A stretch of 64,000 nucleotides of DNA from Brachybacterium sillae (GCF_025028335.1 NZ_JAFEUW010000001.1:1426001-1490000), one strand, 5' to 3'; counted from the first letter of the stretch, positions 23,795 to 32,744 are shown. Translations and numbers: made by a program. The notes: generated from the letters alone by a model not told the origin.

Positions 23795-23991
23795 CGGCGT
23801 CCCCTTCCCGGCCCGGGCCGGGCCGAACGGCCCCGTGCGGGGCGGCAGAAGCGCGACTGACCTGCGGTGAGACGACCGCATCACGTCCGCGCTGACGTAC
23901 CCCGGCACTGTAGACACCCGGGGGGTCCCCTCGGAAGCGCCGGCCCCCTCCCGGGGGTGAGGGCAGGGCAGGCGCACACGCCCCGTCACGA

Positions 23992-24032
23992 GAAAGTCCC
24001 GGCCCGCGACCTCGAGGATCGCGGACCGGGAC
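23992..24032 (-). terminator. Intrinsic terminator downstream of tRNA-Ala
   Basis: 14-bp arms (23996-24009 and 24019-24032, one mismatch) around a 9-nt loop. On the minus strand the stem GTCCCGG…CCGGGAC is followed by CTTTCTCG. It lies 7 nt past the tRNA 3' end. Confidence 0.7.
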
Positions 24033-24038
24033 GGTCCG

Positions 24039-24111
24039 TGGAGCTAAGGGGAATTGAACCCCTGACCTTTTCATTGCGAACGAAACGCTCTACCAACTTA
24101 GCTATAGCCCC
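24039..24111 (-). tRNA. tRNA-Ala (anticodon CGC)
   Basis: 73 nt, full cloverleaf on the minus strand: acceptor GGGGCTA/TAGCTCC with the G3:U70 pair that identifies alanine tRNAs, D arm GCTA…GAGC (one mismatch), anticodon arm TTTCG-TTCGCAA-TGAAA with CGC at 34-36, variable AGGTC, T arm AGGGG-TTCAATT-CCCCT, discriminator A. No encoded CCA. Reads GCG codons. Anticodon and identity pair are unambiguous. Confidence 0.95.
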
Positions 24112-24145
24112 AGGTCATGCCCTCCCGCGGGAGTGCACCGGACCA

Positions 24146-24463
24146 TCATACGCCCGACGCCCCCGATCCTCCAATCCGGCGGCGCCACGCGGCGACCACG
24201 CCGAGCACCACACCCGCCAGATCCGCGACGACATCCACCGGGTCCCCCGTCCGCAGCGGCATCCACGCGTGCTGCACGAGCTCGCTCACCGGCGCGTGCA
24301 CCGCGAACGGCAGCGCCCACCACGCGCTCCGCCCCCGCCACACGGCGAGGAACGCGGGCAGCGCGAACACGGCCACGTGGATCGCCTTGTCCAGCCCCGG
24401 CGCGGCGAACCCGGCCTGCGGCACCTGCTCGCCCGGCAGGTACAGCACCACCAGCTGCACCAC
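24146..24463 (-). CDS. VanZ-like small membrane protein
   Basis: 105 residues from a GTG at 24463. Three to four hydrophobic segments with VanZ-family features: LDKAIHVAVFALPAFLAVWR (DKxxH in VanZ), VHAPVSELVQHAWMPLRTGD and DVVADLAGVVLGVVAAWRRR (SE..Q and D..D..A..G). VanZ-family proteins are membrane proteins of unclear function, one of which raises teicoplanin resistance. The frame is open upstream (RRRALAAALAVAVVVQL) but lacks a better start and no clear ribosome binding site is seen, so the N-terminus is uncertain. It lies 34 nt upstream of the tRNA gene, on the same strand. Confidence 0.65.
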   Translation of the reverse strand: MVQLVVLYLPGEQVPQAGFAAPGLDKAIHVAVFALPAFLAVWRGRSAWWALPFAVHAPVSELVQHAWMPLRTGDPVDVVADLAGVVLGVVAAWRRRIGGSGASGV

Positions 24464-24548
24464 GACGGCGACGGCCAGCGCCGCCGCCAGGGCGCGGCGC
24501 CGTCGTCGGGAAGCGGGGGGCGGCCGGGGAGCCGGAGGGAACGGTCAT

Positions 24549-24899
24549 CCACCCATTCTGTCCGGCTCCCGTGCCGGGCACTCATGGTCCCCGCCCTGCT
24601 GAAAAGGCTCTATGTTTTTGCCATTTCTGCGCCGACCATGTGATTATCGCGCCATCCGGGTGGGCTCGTTCCGCCAGGATGCCGGTGTTGACAGCGCCGC
24701 CCAGGGCCGAGGGACCGCGATGGCTTGAGCAGAGAGCTCGCCGTTCGTGGACTCAGGACCCGGCGGGATGCCCTCCACCTCCCCGGCCCCTGGCCGCGAC
24801 GTGATCGGTACGCCACCCTCCGCCCTGCGGAGCCGTGCCCTGACCGGACCGCGCCGGGGGATCGGGACGTCCACAGTCACTCGTGCGAAAGGAAGTTCG
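24549..24899. other. Intergenic region upstream of symporter pseudogene
   Basis: About 350 bp without a gene. An AT-rich patch (24605-24632) and a TTGACA hexamer at 24688-24693 may be promoter parts for the rightward gene, but no matching -10 at 17 bp was found. GAAAGGAAG just before 24900 is the ribosome binding site. No riboswitch family recognised. Confidence 0.4.
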
Positions 24900-26455
24900 A
24901 TGCCGCCCTCCCAGGACGCAGCGTCCCTGACCCAGCTCGGCGTGATCGGGGTGATCCTGCTCATCGTGCTGTTCTACGGCGGGACCATGATCATGTCCGT
25001 GGCCATCTCCAAGAAGAAGGAGAACGCCGACGCCTACATGACGGCCGGCAACCGGATCGGGTTCGGCGTGTCCGCCGCATCCGCACGGTCGCACCGCGCG
25101 CCCACACCCTCGCCGAGGTGATGTACGCCCGGCACGGCCGCTCCTCGCAGCTCATGCTGGTCGGCTCCAACGTGCTCGGCTCCGTCATCTCCCTGACCTC
25201 CAACTTCATCGCCGGTGGCGCCCTGATCTCCCTGCTGTCCCCGCTGCCCTTCGGCGCGGGAATCCGGATCGTGGCCGCGGGCGTGCTGCTGTACACCCTG
25301 TGGTCCGGCTTCCGCGCCTCCGTGCTCACCGACTTCGCGCAGGTGATGGCCATGCTCGGCGCGACCGTCATCATCATCCCCGCCGTGTTCTTCGCCGCGG
25401 GCGGCCCGGACATGTTCCAGACCGGCGTCGAAGCGGGCCACGTCACGGCCCAGCAGCAGAGCTTCTTCTCCTCCGACGCGTTCATGAACCAGGGGGCCCC
25501 GGACATCGCCGCGGTGCTGGCCTACGCGATCGGCAACCAGACCATCGCCCAGCGCCTCTTCGCCGTGCGTGAGGACCTCATCGAGCCCACCTTCATCACG
25601 GCCACCCTCGGCTACGGCGGCACCGTGATCGGCGTCGGCACGCTCGGCGTCATGGCGCTCTACCTGGGCGTCGAGCCGCTCGACGACGACGTCAACAACC
25701 TCCTGCCACAGATGGTCGCCGACCACCTGCCGCTGGCGCTCGTGACCCTGGCGTTCCTGATGATCATCGGCTCGCTGTCCTCCACCGCCGACTCGGACCT
25801 GTCCGCCCTCTCCTCGATCGTGATGACGGACGTCTACGGCCAGTCGGTCGGCCGCCAGAACGCCGACCCGAAGACCATGCTGCTGATCGGCCGCATCACC
25901 ATGATCGTGGCGACGGCGGCGGCCCTGTACTTCGCCACCGCCAAGTTCGACATCCTCGACCTGCTGGTCTTCGTGGGCGCCCTGTGGGGCTGCCTCGTGT
26001 TCCCCGTGATCGCGTCCTTCTACTGGGGCAAGATCACCAACGTCGCGTTCACGGTGTCCGTCCTCGCCGCGCTGGCTGTGTTCCTGCCCGTGCGCTTCGA
26101 GTGGATCCCGATCGAGGGCGCCTGGGCATTCGTGGTGGGGACCCTCGCGATCCTCGGCGTGGGCGTCGTGCTGGGCATCATGTGCTTCGGCTTCTTCGGC
26201 CTGCGCCCGGCGGTCGTGGTCGGCGCGATCGCCTCGGTCGTGATGCTGTTCCTCGGCTACGGCTTCCTGCGGGACTACGCCACCCTCACGGGCTCGCTCG
26301 TGGCCTACGCCGTGTCCTTCCTCGTCTGCTGGGGGCTGTCCGTCCGCTCCGGCCAGGACTTCGACTTCGACCGGATCGCGCGCGTGACCGGCGACTTCGA
26401 CCCCGCGACCGAGGACCTGCCGCAGGTCGAACGCACCTCGGCCGCCGTGTCCTGA
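24900..26455 (+). pseudogene. Sodium:solute symporter (SSS family) with internal deletion and frameshift
   Basis: The ATG at 24900 opens a normal SSS N-terminus (LGVIGVILLIVLFYGGTMIM, KKKENADAYMTAGNRIGFGV) but after GVSAA the frame leads to a stop at 25121. The rest continues in another frame from RIRTVAPRAHTLAEVMYARH at 25075 to the stop at 26455, with typical membrane segments and the Na+-site region IIGSLSSTADSDLSALSSIV. About 50 residues expected between GVSAAS and the RIR loop (part of TM2-TM3) are missing. The junction CGCCGCATCC fits either flank, pointing to deletion between short direct repeats. Original substrate unknown. The companion small genes downstream are intact. Confidence 0.8.
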
Positions 26456-26489
26456 TCCCCCCGTCCCCCGACTCGCAAGGAGCATCCGC

Positions 26490-26618
26490 ATGACCGTCGG
26501 TCTGACCCTGTACGTCCTGATGTGGCCCGTCCTCGTGCTGGCCGTCCTCGTCTCGATCGCCCGCGGCTTCTTCGCCGACTGGGCCGCGGCCCGCCGCGAG
26601 GGCCGCTCGATCATCTGA
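26490..26618 (+). CDS. Putative transporter small subunit (42 aa)
   Basis: ATG at 26490 with AAGGAG 8 nt upstream. The product has one N-terminal membrane helix (TLYVLMWPVLVLAVLVSIAR), then GFFADWAAARREGRSII. Proteins of this size and pattern accompany SSS-type symporters in actinobacteria as probable accessory subunits. It starts 34 nt after the symporter pseudogene, so it was cotranscribed and is now probably orphaned. Confidence 0.7.
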   Translation: MTVGLTLYVLMWPVLVLAVLVSIARGFFADWAAARREGRSII

Positions 26619-26639
26619 GGCACCCGCCGGGGGCGGCCC

Positions 26640-26849
26640 GTGACCCTGGTGGTCCTCGCCCTCGACGCGGTCGTCCGCCTGCCCCCCGCCGAGACCTCGG
26701 CAGCCATCCCGGGCATCGCAGGGCTCGGCCACCTGCTCGTGACCGCCGGTCTCGCGCTGCTGTTCGTGGCCCTGTACGGCGGCGTGCGGGAGCGTCAGGC
26801 CCACCTCGAGACGGGCCGCACCGGCGGCGCCGTCATCGAGGGGGCCTGA
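26640..26849 (+). CDS. Small membrane protein (69 aa)
   Basis: GTG at 26640, 21 nt after the 42-residue transporter subunit; GGGGGCGG upstream is a weak ribosome binding site. Hydrophobic helices VVLALDAVVRLPP and HLLVTAGLALLFVALYGGVR flank a short loop, followed by an acidic tail. Not recognised; position suggests a third component of the symporter operon. It ends 31 nt from the convergent lutC. Confidence 0.5.
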   Translation: MTLVVLALDAVVRLPPAETSAAIPGIAGLGHLLVTAGLALLFVALYGGVRERQAHLETGRTGGAVIEGA

Positions 26850-26880
26850 GCCGCCCGACCCCTGCCCGACCGCGCCCGCG

Positions 26881-27576
26881 TCAGCGAGCGCGGTCGAGCA
26901 GGATCACGTCCAGGCGGCGCGGCCCGTGCACGCCTTCGACGCGCTCGAGCTCGATGTCGCTCGTGGCCGAGGGCCCGGAGACCATGGTGATCGGCGCCGT
27001 CGCCTCCACGCGGGCCAGCGCCTCGGGGAAGAGCTCCACCACGGAGTCCAGCGGAACGATGCACACGTGGTGGTCCGGGACCAGGGTGATCGCCCGGCGG
27101 CCCTCGTCCGGGCGGCCGCTGAGGAAGATCGTCCCGGTCTCCGCGCAGGAGACCGTCGAGGACGTCACCACCGCGTCCACCTCGTTCAGCGCGTCCATGC
27201 TGAGGGGCTCGCGCTCGCCGTCGTGGGCGCCGCGGACCGCGGCCCGCTCCCCCGTGTGACCCACCGCGGGCTCCGTGATGCGCTCCCGGCCGGCCCCGCG
27301 CGAGTCCGCGGGGAGCCAGTCGGGCTCCAGACCGGCCGGCACCACGTACCGGGCGTCCGGGCCGAGCAGCTCGGCGATGGCCGCGGCCACCGTCTCCTCG
27401 GTCTCATCCCGCACGGAGGCCCGGTAGTCGATCAGCCGATCGCGCAGCATCTCCACCACCTCGGCCCGGTCCCGGGAGGAGGTCCGCCGGTAGGTGCGCT
27501 GCACCGGGTCCGGGACCGGGCCGTCCGCCGTCGCCTCGCGGATGCGCCGCAGGATCTCGGCCTTCGCCTCGCTCAT
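26881..27576 (-). CDS. lutC: L-lactate utilization protein LutC (LUD domain)
   Basis: 231 residues. LUD-domain protein of the LutABC complex that oxidises L-lactate to pyruvate. N-terminal AKAEILRRIREAT, then ESAEALVSSSTVSCAETG-like core (VDAVVTSSTVSCAETGTIFL), HVCIVPLDSVVELFPEALAR and the closing ITMVSGPSATSDIELERVEG motif of LutC. Last gene of the leftward lutABC operon; its ATG (27576) overlaps the lutB stop by four bases. Normal length. Confidence 0.93.
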   Translation of the reverse strand: MSEAKAEILRRIREATADGPVPDPVQRTYRRTSSRDRAEVVEMLRDRLIDYRASVRDETEETVAAAIAELLGPDARYVVPAGLEPDWLPADSRGAGRERITEPAVGHTGERAAVRGAHDGEREPLSMDALNEVDAVVTSSTVSCAETGTIFLSGRPDEGRRAITLVPDHHVCIVPLDSVVELFPEALARVEATAPITMVSGPSATSDIELERVEGVHGPRRLDVILLDRAR

Positions 27577-29213
27577 CGTCCGTCCTCCTCGACGTGCTCG
27601 TCCTCCTGGCGGTCCAGCCCCGCGACGCCGTCCAGGGCGGTCCGGTGCTCGGTCTCATCCTTGTGGCGGGCCCACCAGTTGCGGAAGGACTCCCGCGGGG
27701 GCGCCGGCACGTCACGCTCGTCGGTCCACCCGCCGGCGATGCCCGGCAGCCAGCCGAGCACCCGGTCCGGCCCGGCCGCGACCCGGCCCAGCCCCAGTCC
27801 CCGCTCGGCCAGCGACATGCGCCGACCCGAGGACATCACCACGGAGGCGCCCTTCATCGCCACGTCCATCTGCGAGGGCGTGACGGACTCCACCGCCGCC
27901 TTGGCGCGGGCCAGGGGGCCGCCGGCGGCGTCCTCGTCCGTGCGCAGGGCCTTCCGGGCGGCGTGGGTGGCCTGCACGTCCTCGTCCCGGAGGTGGATGA
28001 GGATCGAGGGGATGTCGATGGCCACGGGGCACACGTCGTAGCACGCCCCGCACAGCGTGGAGGCGTAGGGCAGGGTGCCGTTCTCCCCCGCGTCCACACC
28101 GGTGAGCTGCGGGGAGAGGATCGCGCCGATCGGGCCCGGGTAGACCGAGCCGTAGGCGTGGCCGCCGGTCTGCTCGTACACGGGGCACACGTTCATGCAC
28201 GCCGAGCAGCGGATACAGTGCAGCGCGGAACGGCCCTTCGGGTCGGCCAGCACCGCGGAGCGGCCGTTGTCCAGCAGGACCAGGTGGAACTCCTGGGGAC
28301 CGTCGCCCTCGGTGACGCCCGTCCACATGGAGGTGTACGGGTTCATCCGCTCGCCCGTGGACGAGCGCGGCAGCAGCTGCAGGAACACCTCGAGGTCCTC
28401 GAAGGTGGGCACGAGCTTCTCGATGCCCATCACGGTGATCAGCGTCTCCGGCAGGGTCAGGCACATGCGGCCGTTGCCCTCCGACTCGACGACGGCCAGC
28501 GTGCCCGTCTCGGCGACGCCGAAGTTCGCCCCGGAGATCGCCACCTTCGTGCTCAGGAACTTCTCGCGCAGGTGCCGGCGTGAGGCCTCGGCCAGGTCGG
28601 CCGGCTCGGAGGTGAGGCTCTCGTCCGTCTCTGGCATCTCCCGGATGAAGATGTCCCGGATCTCCTCGCGGTTGCGGTGGATCGCGGGGACGAGGATGTG
28701 GCTGGGCCGGTCGTGGCCGAGCTGGACGATGAGCTCGGCCAGGTCCGTCTCGACGGCGGCCACGCCGGCATGCTCGAGCGCGGCGTCCAGGCCGATCTCC
28801 TGGGTGGCCATGGACTTGACCTTGATCACCTCGTCCACGCCCTTGGCGGTGACGAGCTCCGTGATGATGCGGTTGGCCTCGGCCGCGTCCCGGGCCCAGT
28901 GCACGACGCCGCCGCGCGCGGTGACCTCGGACTCGAGCCGCTCGAGGAGCGCGGGCAGGTCCGCCATGACGGACTGCTTCAGCGCGGAGCCGGCGGCGCG
29001 CAGCTCCTGCCAGTCCGGCAGCTCCCCGACGACGCCGGCACGCTTGGCACGGATGGTGTGCGTGGCCCGGCGGATGTTGGCGCGCATCTGGCCGTTCCCC
29101 AGCTGCTCGCGGGCAGACTCGGGGAACGGGGTGTTCAGCAGGATCTCGCCCTCGCCGTGGACGGGGCGGACGGCGGGCATTCCCAGGCGCACGCGGGTGG
29201 GTGCGGTGCTCAT
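27573..29213 (-). CDS. lutB: L-lactate utilization iron-sulfur protein LutB
   Basis: 546 residues. LUD domain in the N-terminal half (ITELVTAKGVDEVIKVKSMA, GANFGVAETGTLAVVESEGN), then two 4Fe-4S clusters: LHCIRCSACMNVCPVYE near 336 and TLCGACYDVCPVAIDIP near 389, followed by a C-terminal helical extension containing RNWWARHKDE. Electron-transfer subunit between LutC/LutA and the respiratory chain. ATG at 29213 overlaps the lutA stop (ATGA) and its end overlaps lutC, so all three are translationally coupled. Slightly longer than Bacillus LutB because of the C-terminal extension, which is common in actinobacteria. Confidence 0.94.
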   Translation of the reverse strand: MSTAPTRVRLGMPAVRPVHGEGEILLNTPFPESAREQLGNGQMRANIRRATHTIRAKRAGVVGELPDWQELRAAGSALKQSVMADLPALLERLESEVTARGGVVHWARDAAEANRIITELVTAKGVDEVIKVKSMATQEIGLDAALEHAGVAAVETDLAELIVQLGHDRPSHILVPAIHRNREEIRDIFIREMPETDESLTSEPADLAEASRRHLREKFLSTKVAISGANFGVAETGTLAVVESEGNGRMCLTLPETLITVMGIEKLVPTFEDLEVFLQLLPRSSTGERMNPYTSMWTGVTEGDGPQEFHLVLLDNGRSAVLADPKGRSALHCIRCSACMNVCPVYEQTGGHAYGSVYPGPIGAILSPQLTGVDAGENGTLPYASTLCGACYDVCPVAIDIPSILIHLRDEDVQATHAARKALRTDEDAAGGPLARAKAAVESVTPSQMDVAMKGASVVMSSGRRMSLAERGLGLGRVAAGPDRVLGWLPGIAGGWTDERDVPAPPRESFRNWWARHKDETEHRTALDGVAGLDRQEDEHVEEDGR

Positions 29214-30073
29214 CGGCGGGCCTCCTCAACACGGGCGGACGGTCCGCGGCGGGCGCCGGCCGACGCGGGGATGGACAGTTCGACGGGGCCGTCGACCTCG
29301 AGCGGGTTCTCCCGGGTGGCCGCGAGGATCTCGGCGAGGTGCACGGTGCGCAGCGGGCGGCCGTCCTGGCCGCGCGCCTCTCGACGGTGCATGGCCCCGT
29401 CCAGGTGGAGCAGGCAGGAGGCGTCGCCGCCCGTGCAGAGGGAGGCGCCGGACGCGGTGATCTTCTCGATCTTCTCCTCCGCGATGGCGGCGGAGACGTC
29501 CGGGTTCTTCAGGGAGAAGGTGCCGCCGAAGCCGCAGCACTCCTCGGCGTCCGGCAGCGGGCGCAGGTCGATGTCCGCGACGGTGCGCAACAGGTCCTCC
29601 TGGCGCGAGCCCAGGCGCAGCAGGCGCATGCCGTGGCAGGAGGGGTGGTAGGTCACGGTGTGCGGGAACCAGGAGCCGAGCTGGGCTCCGGCGTCCGTCA
29701 CGCCGAGGACGTCCGTGAGCAGCTGGGACAGCTCGAGGGTGCGGGAGGCGACGACCTCGGCGTCGCGGGCCAGACCCTCGTCCCCGCAGGAGCGTGCGAC
29801 GTCCGGCTGCTGGTGGCCGAGCGAGGCCACGCAGGAGCCGGAGGGGGCGACGGCGAGGTCGTAGTCGGCCTCCATGAAGGTGCGGACGTGGTTGCGCACC
29901 ACGGGCAGGGCGTCCTCCACGTACCCGCTGTTGACGTGCATCTGCGAGCAGCAGCCCTGGCCGGGCGGGAAGACCACCTCGTGGCCGAGCCGCTCGAGGA
30001 TGCGGACGGTGGCGAGGGCCACCTTGGGATACATCGCGTCCACGATGCATGTGGCGAACAGGGCGATTCTCAT
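29210..30073 (-). CDS. lutA: L-lactate utilization protein LutA (CCG domains)
   Basis: 287 residues. Two cysteine-rich CCG domains (heterodisulfide reductase/GlcF type): PPGQGCCSQMHVNSGYVEDA in the first half and DAEECCGFGGTFSLKNPDVS in the second, plus THPSCHG-type YHPSCHGMRLLRLG. MRIALFATCIVDAMYPKVAL is the typical LutA start. Heads the operon; the region upstream carries two dyads resembling FadR/LldR operators, so lactate-dependent derepression is likely. C-terminus is somewhat extended with an Arg/Ala-rich tail. Confidence 0.94.
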   Translation of the reverse strand: MRIALFATCIVDAMYPKVALATVRILERLGHEVVFPPGQGCCSQMHVNSGYVEDALPVVRNHVRTFMEADYDLAVAPSGSCVASLGHQQPDVARSCGDEGLARDAEVVASRTLELSQLLTDVLGVTDAGAQLGSWFPHTVTYHPSCHGMRLLRLGSRQEDLLRTVADIDLRPLPDAEECCGFGGTFSLKNPDVSAAIAEEKIEKITASGASLCTGGDASCLLHLDGAMHRREARGQDGRPLRTVHLAEILAATRENPLEVDGPVELSIPASAGARRGPSARVEEARR

Positions 30074-30139
30074 GCCGGTCTCCGTTCCGGACGGGGCGCC
30101 TGGGGTGCCGTGCGGTGCGGCAGCACACGGGTGCCGTAG

Positions 30140-30150
30140 TGGTCAGACCA
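30140..30150. promoter_or_regulatory. FadR/LldR-type operator, lutA side
   Basis: TGGTCAGACCA, an 11-bp dyad 66 bp upstream of the lutA start. Matches the TGGTnnnACCA pattern of GntR/FadR-family lactate regulators; the likely ligand-responsive protein is encoded at 32016. Confidence 0.75.
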
Positions 30151-30211
30151 TATCACGCCAGCTCCTTGCAAGGTGACCGCCCTCACAGTATTCTCCTTCG
30201 TCTGACCACTG

Positions 30212-30222
30212 TGGTCCGACCA
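30212..30222. promoter_or_regulatory. FadR/LldR-type operator, lldP side
   Basis: TGGTCCGACCA, the same dyad as at 30140-30150 with one change, 52 bp before the permease start. A further half site CTGACCA lies at 30202-30208. Two sites in the divergent region could allow joint control of lutABC and the permease. Confidence 0.75.
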
Positions 30223-30274
30223 TCACCGGCCCGACCGGATCCCGCCCCGTCCCCTCGCCCACCGGGAGACCCCC

Positions 30275-31936
30275 GTGCACACCTTCACCCCCACCCCCGA
30301 TGCCGCCGGCAGCGTCGCGCTCTCCGCCGCGCTCGGCGCCCTGCCCCTGCTGACGTTCTTCGCCACACTCCTCGGTCTGCGCCTCAAGGCCTGGCAGTCG
30401 GGGCTCGCCGCGCTCGTGGTGGCCCTGCTCGTGGCCGTGCTGGGCTTCCACATGCCGGCCCACCTGGCGGCGCTGGCCGCCGCCCAGGGAGCGACCTTCG
30501 GCCTGTTCCCGATCGTCTGGATCGTCGTGATGGCGCTGTGGTTCTACCAGGTCACCGTGCTCTCCGGGCGATTCGACGACATGCGCGCGATCTTCGACTC
30601 GCTCGGCGGCGGAGACATCCGCATCCAGGCCGTGCTCATCGCGTTCTGCTTCGGCGGCCTGCTCGAGGCCCTCGCTGGCTTCGGCGCCCCCGTGGCCATC
30701 ACGGCCACCATGGTGCTCGGCCTGGGTGTGCCCCCGCTGCGGGCGGCCACCGCCGTGCTGCTGGCGAACACCGCGCCCGTAGCCTTCGGCGCCGTGGGCA
30801 CCCCCATCACCACCGCGGGCACGCTCACCGGCATCCCCGCCACGCACATCGGTGCGATCGTCGGCCACCAGGCCCCGTTCGTGGCCGTGTTCGTGCCGTT
30901 CCTGCTCGTGTTCATCATCGACGGGCTGCGCGGCGTGCGGCAGACGTGGCCGGCGCTGATCGTGATCGGCACGAGCTTCGCCGTCGCCATCTGGCTGGCC
31001 TCGACCCACTTCTCCTACGAGCTCACCGACGTCGTGGCCTCCCTGGTCTCCCTCGCCGCCGCCGTCCTGCTGCTGCGCTTCTGGCGGCCGCGCGGCGCCG
31101 AGGAGACCCGCCAGCGCCTCGATGCCCCCGCCCGCTCGGCGGCGCAGGACCTCACCCCCGGCCGGATCTTCATGGCCGTGCTGCCTTACATCGTGGTCGT
31201 GGCCGTGTTCGCCCTGGCCAAGCTGGCCCCCCCGATCACCGCGGCCCTGAACTCCGTCACCGCGAAGATCCCGTGGCCCGGGCTCGACGGGCACCTCGTC
31301 GACGCCTCCGGCGCGCCCCTGGCGAGCACCGTGTACAAGTTCGAGTGGCTGGCCTCCCCCGGCACGCTGCTGCTGATCGCCGGCCTGATCATGGCCGTGG
31401 TCTACTCCCGGTTCGACCACGGCGGCCGGTTCCCGCTCTCGGTGGGGAACGCGATCGCCGAGATCGGCCGCTGCTTCGCTCGCATGCGCTGGTCCGCCCT
31501 GACGATCGTGATCGTGCTCTCGCTGGCCTACGTCATGAACTTCTCGGGCCAGACGGTCGCCATGGGCACGTGGGTGGCCGGCCTGGGCACGGCCTTCGTG
31601 TTCCTGTCCCCCGTGCTCGGCTGGCTCGGCACCGCCGTGACCGGCTCGGACACCTCCGCTAACGCGCTGTTCTCCACCCTGCAGCAGACCGCCGCCACGA
31701 ACATCGGCGCCGATCCGGCCCTGCTGGTGGCCGCCAACACCTCCGGCGGCGTCGTGGGCAAGATGATCTCCCCGCAGTCCCTGGCGATCGCCGCGACGGC
31801 GGTCGGCATGGAGGGCCGGGAGTCCGAGATCCTGCGCCGCGTGGTGGTGTGGTCGCTCGTGCTCCTGCTGGCGGTGTGCACGCTCGTGTACTTGCAGTCC
31901 AACCTGCTGGCGTGGATGCTGCCGGCGGCGGGCTGA
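30275..31936 (+). CDS. lldP: L-lactate permease LldP
   Basis: 553 residues, about 12-14 membrane helices. Lactate:H+ symporter of the LctP family. Signatures: VALWFYQVTV-like MALWFYQVTVLSGRFDDMRA, FCFGGLLEALAGFGAPVAIT (the conserved GAGFGxP motif), ANTAPVAFGAVGTPITTAG and, near the C-terminus, TGSDTSANALFSTLQQTAAT plus ISPQSLAIA. GTG start at 30275 preceded by GGGAG 6 nt upstream. Divergent from lutABC; shares the operator region and supplies its substrate. A strong hairpin follows the gene. Confidence 0.94.
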   Translation: MHTFTPTPDAAGSVALSAALGALPLLTFFATLLGLRLKAWQSGLAALVVALLVAVLGFHMPAHLAALAAAQGATFGLFPIVWIVVMALWFYQVTVLSGRFDDMRAIFDSLGGGDIRIQAVLIAFCFGGLLEALAGFGAPVAITATMVLGLGVPPLRAATAVLLANTAPVAFGAVGTPITTAGTLTGIPATHIGAIVGHQAPFVAVFVPFLLVFIIDGLRGVRQTWPALIVIGTSFAVAIWLASTHFSYELTDVVASLVSLAAAVLLLRFWRPRGAEETRQRLDAPARSAAQDLTPGRIFMAVLPYIVVVAVFALAKLAPPITAALNSVTAKIPWPGLDGHLVDASGAPLASTVYKFEWLASPGTLLLIAGLIMAVVYSRFDHGGRFPLSVGNAIAEIGRCFARMRWSALTIVIVLSLAYVMNFSGQTVAMGTWVAGLGTAFVFLSPVLGWLGTAVTGSDTSANALFSTLQQTAATNIGADPALLVAANTSGGVVGKMISPQSLAIAATAVGMEGRESEILRRVVVWSLVLLLAVCTLVYLQSNLLAWMLPAAG

Positions 31937-31953
31937 CCGCCTGCACCACCCGA

Positions 31954-31996
31954 GCGGGGCGGCGTCCGTCGGTAGGACGGACGGTCGCCGCCCCGC
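31954..31996 (+). terminator. Strong hairpin between lldP and its regulator
   Basis: GCGGGGCGGCG at 31954-31964 pairs with CGCCGCCCCGC at 31986-31996, with further pairing TCCGTC/GGACGG inside. No T tract follows, so it may attenuate rather than fully terminate transcription into the regulator gene 20 nt downstream. Confidence 0.5.
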
Positions 31997-32015
31997 CCCC
32001 TCGGAAGGTCCGTCC

Positions 32016-32744
32016 ATGACCGCTGCCCCCGCCTACACCATCGTGCTCGACTGGCTCGAGGCCGAGCTGCGCTCCGGCGCCGTGGTCGTGGGGGACAAGC
32101 TGCCCGGCGAACGCACCCTGGCCGAGCGCTTCGGCATCTCCCGGGCGTCCGTGCGGGAGGCCACCCGGATTCTCGAGGCCATGGGCCTGATCCGCGCCAG
32201 CGCCGGCTCCGGGCCAAACTCGGGGGCCGTCGTCGTCTCCGAGCCGTCCGCGGCGCTGGGCTGGGCGCTGCGCCTGCACATCGCCACCCGGTCCCTGCCG
32301 ATGGCCGACGTCGTCGCCGCGCGCGTGCTCCTCGAGACCGATGCGGCGCAGGCGGCCGCCGCCACCTCCGGCGACCCCGAGAGCGTCGCCGTCCTGGCCG
32401 AGGTGGAGGCCCTGCTGGACCGGATGGACGACCCCGCGCTGCCGGAGGAGGACTTCCACCTGCTCGACACCGAGTTCCACGTGCGGCTGGCCACCCTGGG
32501 CGGGAACGTCGTGACGGCGATGATGCTGGACTCCCTGCGTCAGGCGACCATCGGCTACGTGACCGAGACCGTGGCCGGGCTGTCCGACTGGCCCGCCGTG
32601 CGCGCCGGTCTGCAGGCCGACCATCGGCGGATCCTGGCCGCCTCCGCCGCCGGGGACGGCCGGGCGGCCGCGCAGGAGCTGCGGGAGCACGTCCTCGGCT
32701 TCGCCGCCCTCGCCCAGACCGGCAGGGTGCCCGCCGCCGGCTGA
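32016..32744 (+). CDS. FadR/GntR-family lactate-responsive regulator (LldR-like)
   Basis: 242 residues. N-terminal GntR winged helix (VGDKLPGERTLAERFGISRA then SVREATRILEAMGL), C-terminal all-helical FCD effector domain with the metal/ligand residues in MADVVAARVLLETDAAQ, DFHLLDTEFHVRLA and ADHRRILAASAAGDGRAA (Asp/His ligands). ATG at 32016 with GGAAGG 8 nt upstream. Downstream of lldP on the same strand; likely represses lldP and lutABC at the TGGTnnGACCA dyads and is released by L-lactate. Assignment as LldR is by context. Confidence 0.88.
   Translation: MTAAPAYTIVLDWLEAELRSGAVVVGDKLPGERTLAERFGISRASVREATRILEAMGLIRASAGSGPNSGAVVVSEPSAALGWALRLHIATRSLPMADVVAARVLLETDAAQAAAATSGDPESVAVLAEVEALLDRMDDPALPEEDFHLLDTEFHVRLATLGGNVVTAMMLDSLRQATIGYVTETVAGLSDWPAVRAGLQADHRRILAASAAGDGRAAAQELREHVLGFAALAQTGRVPAAG

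Noticed and set aside
24549-24899. Riboswitch upstream of the symporter pseudogene
   Set aside because: Hairpins are weak and no known consensus is visible; TTGACA has no partner -10.
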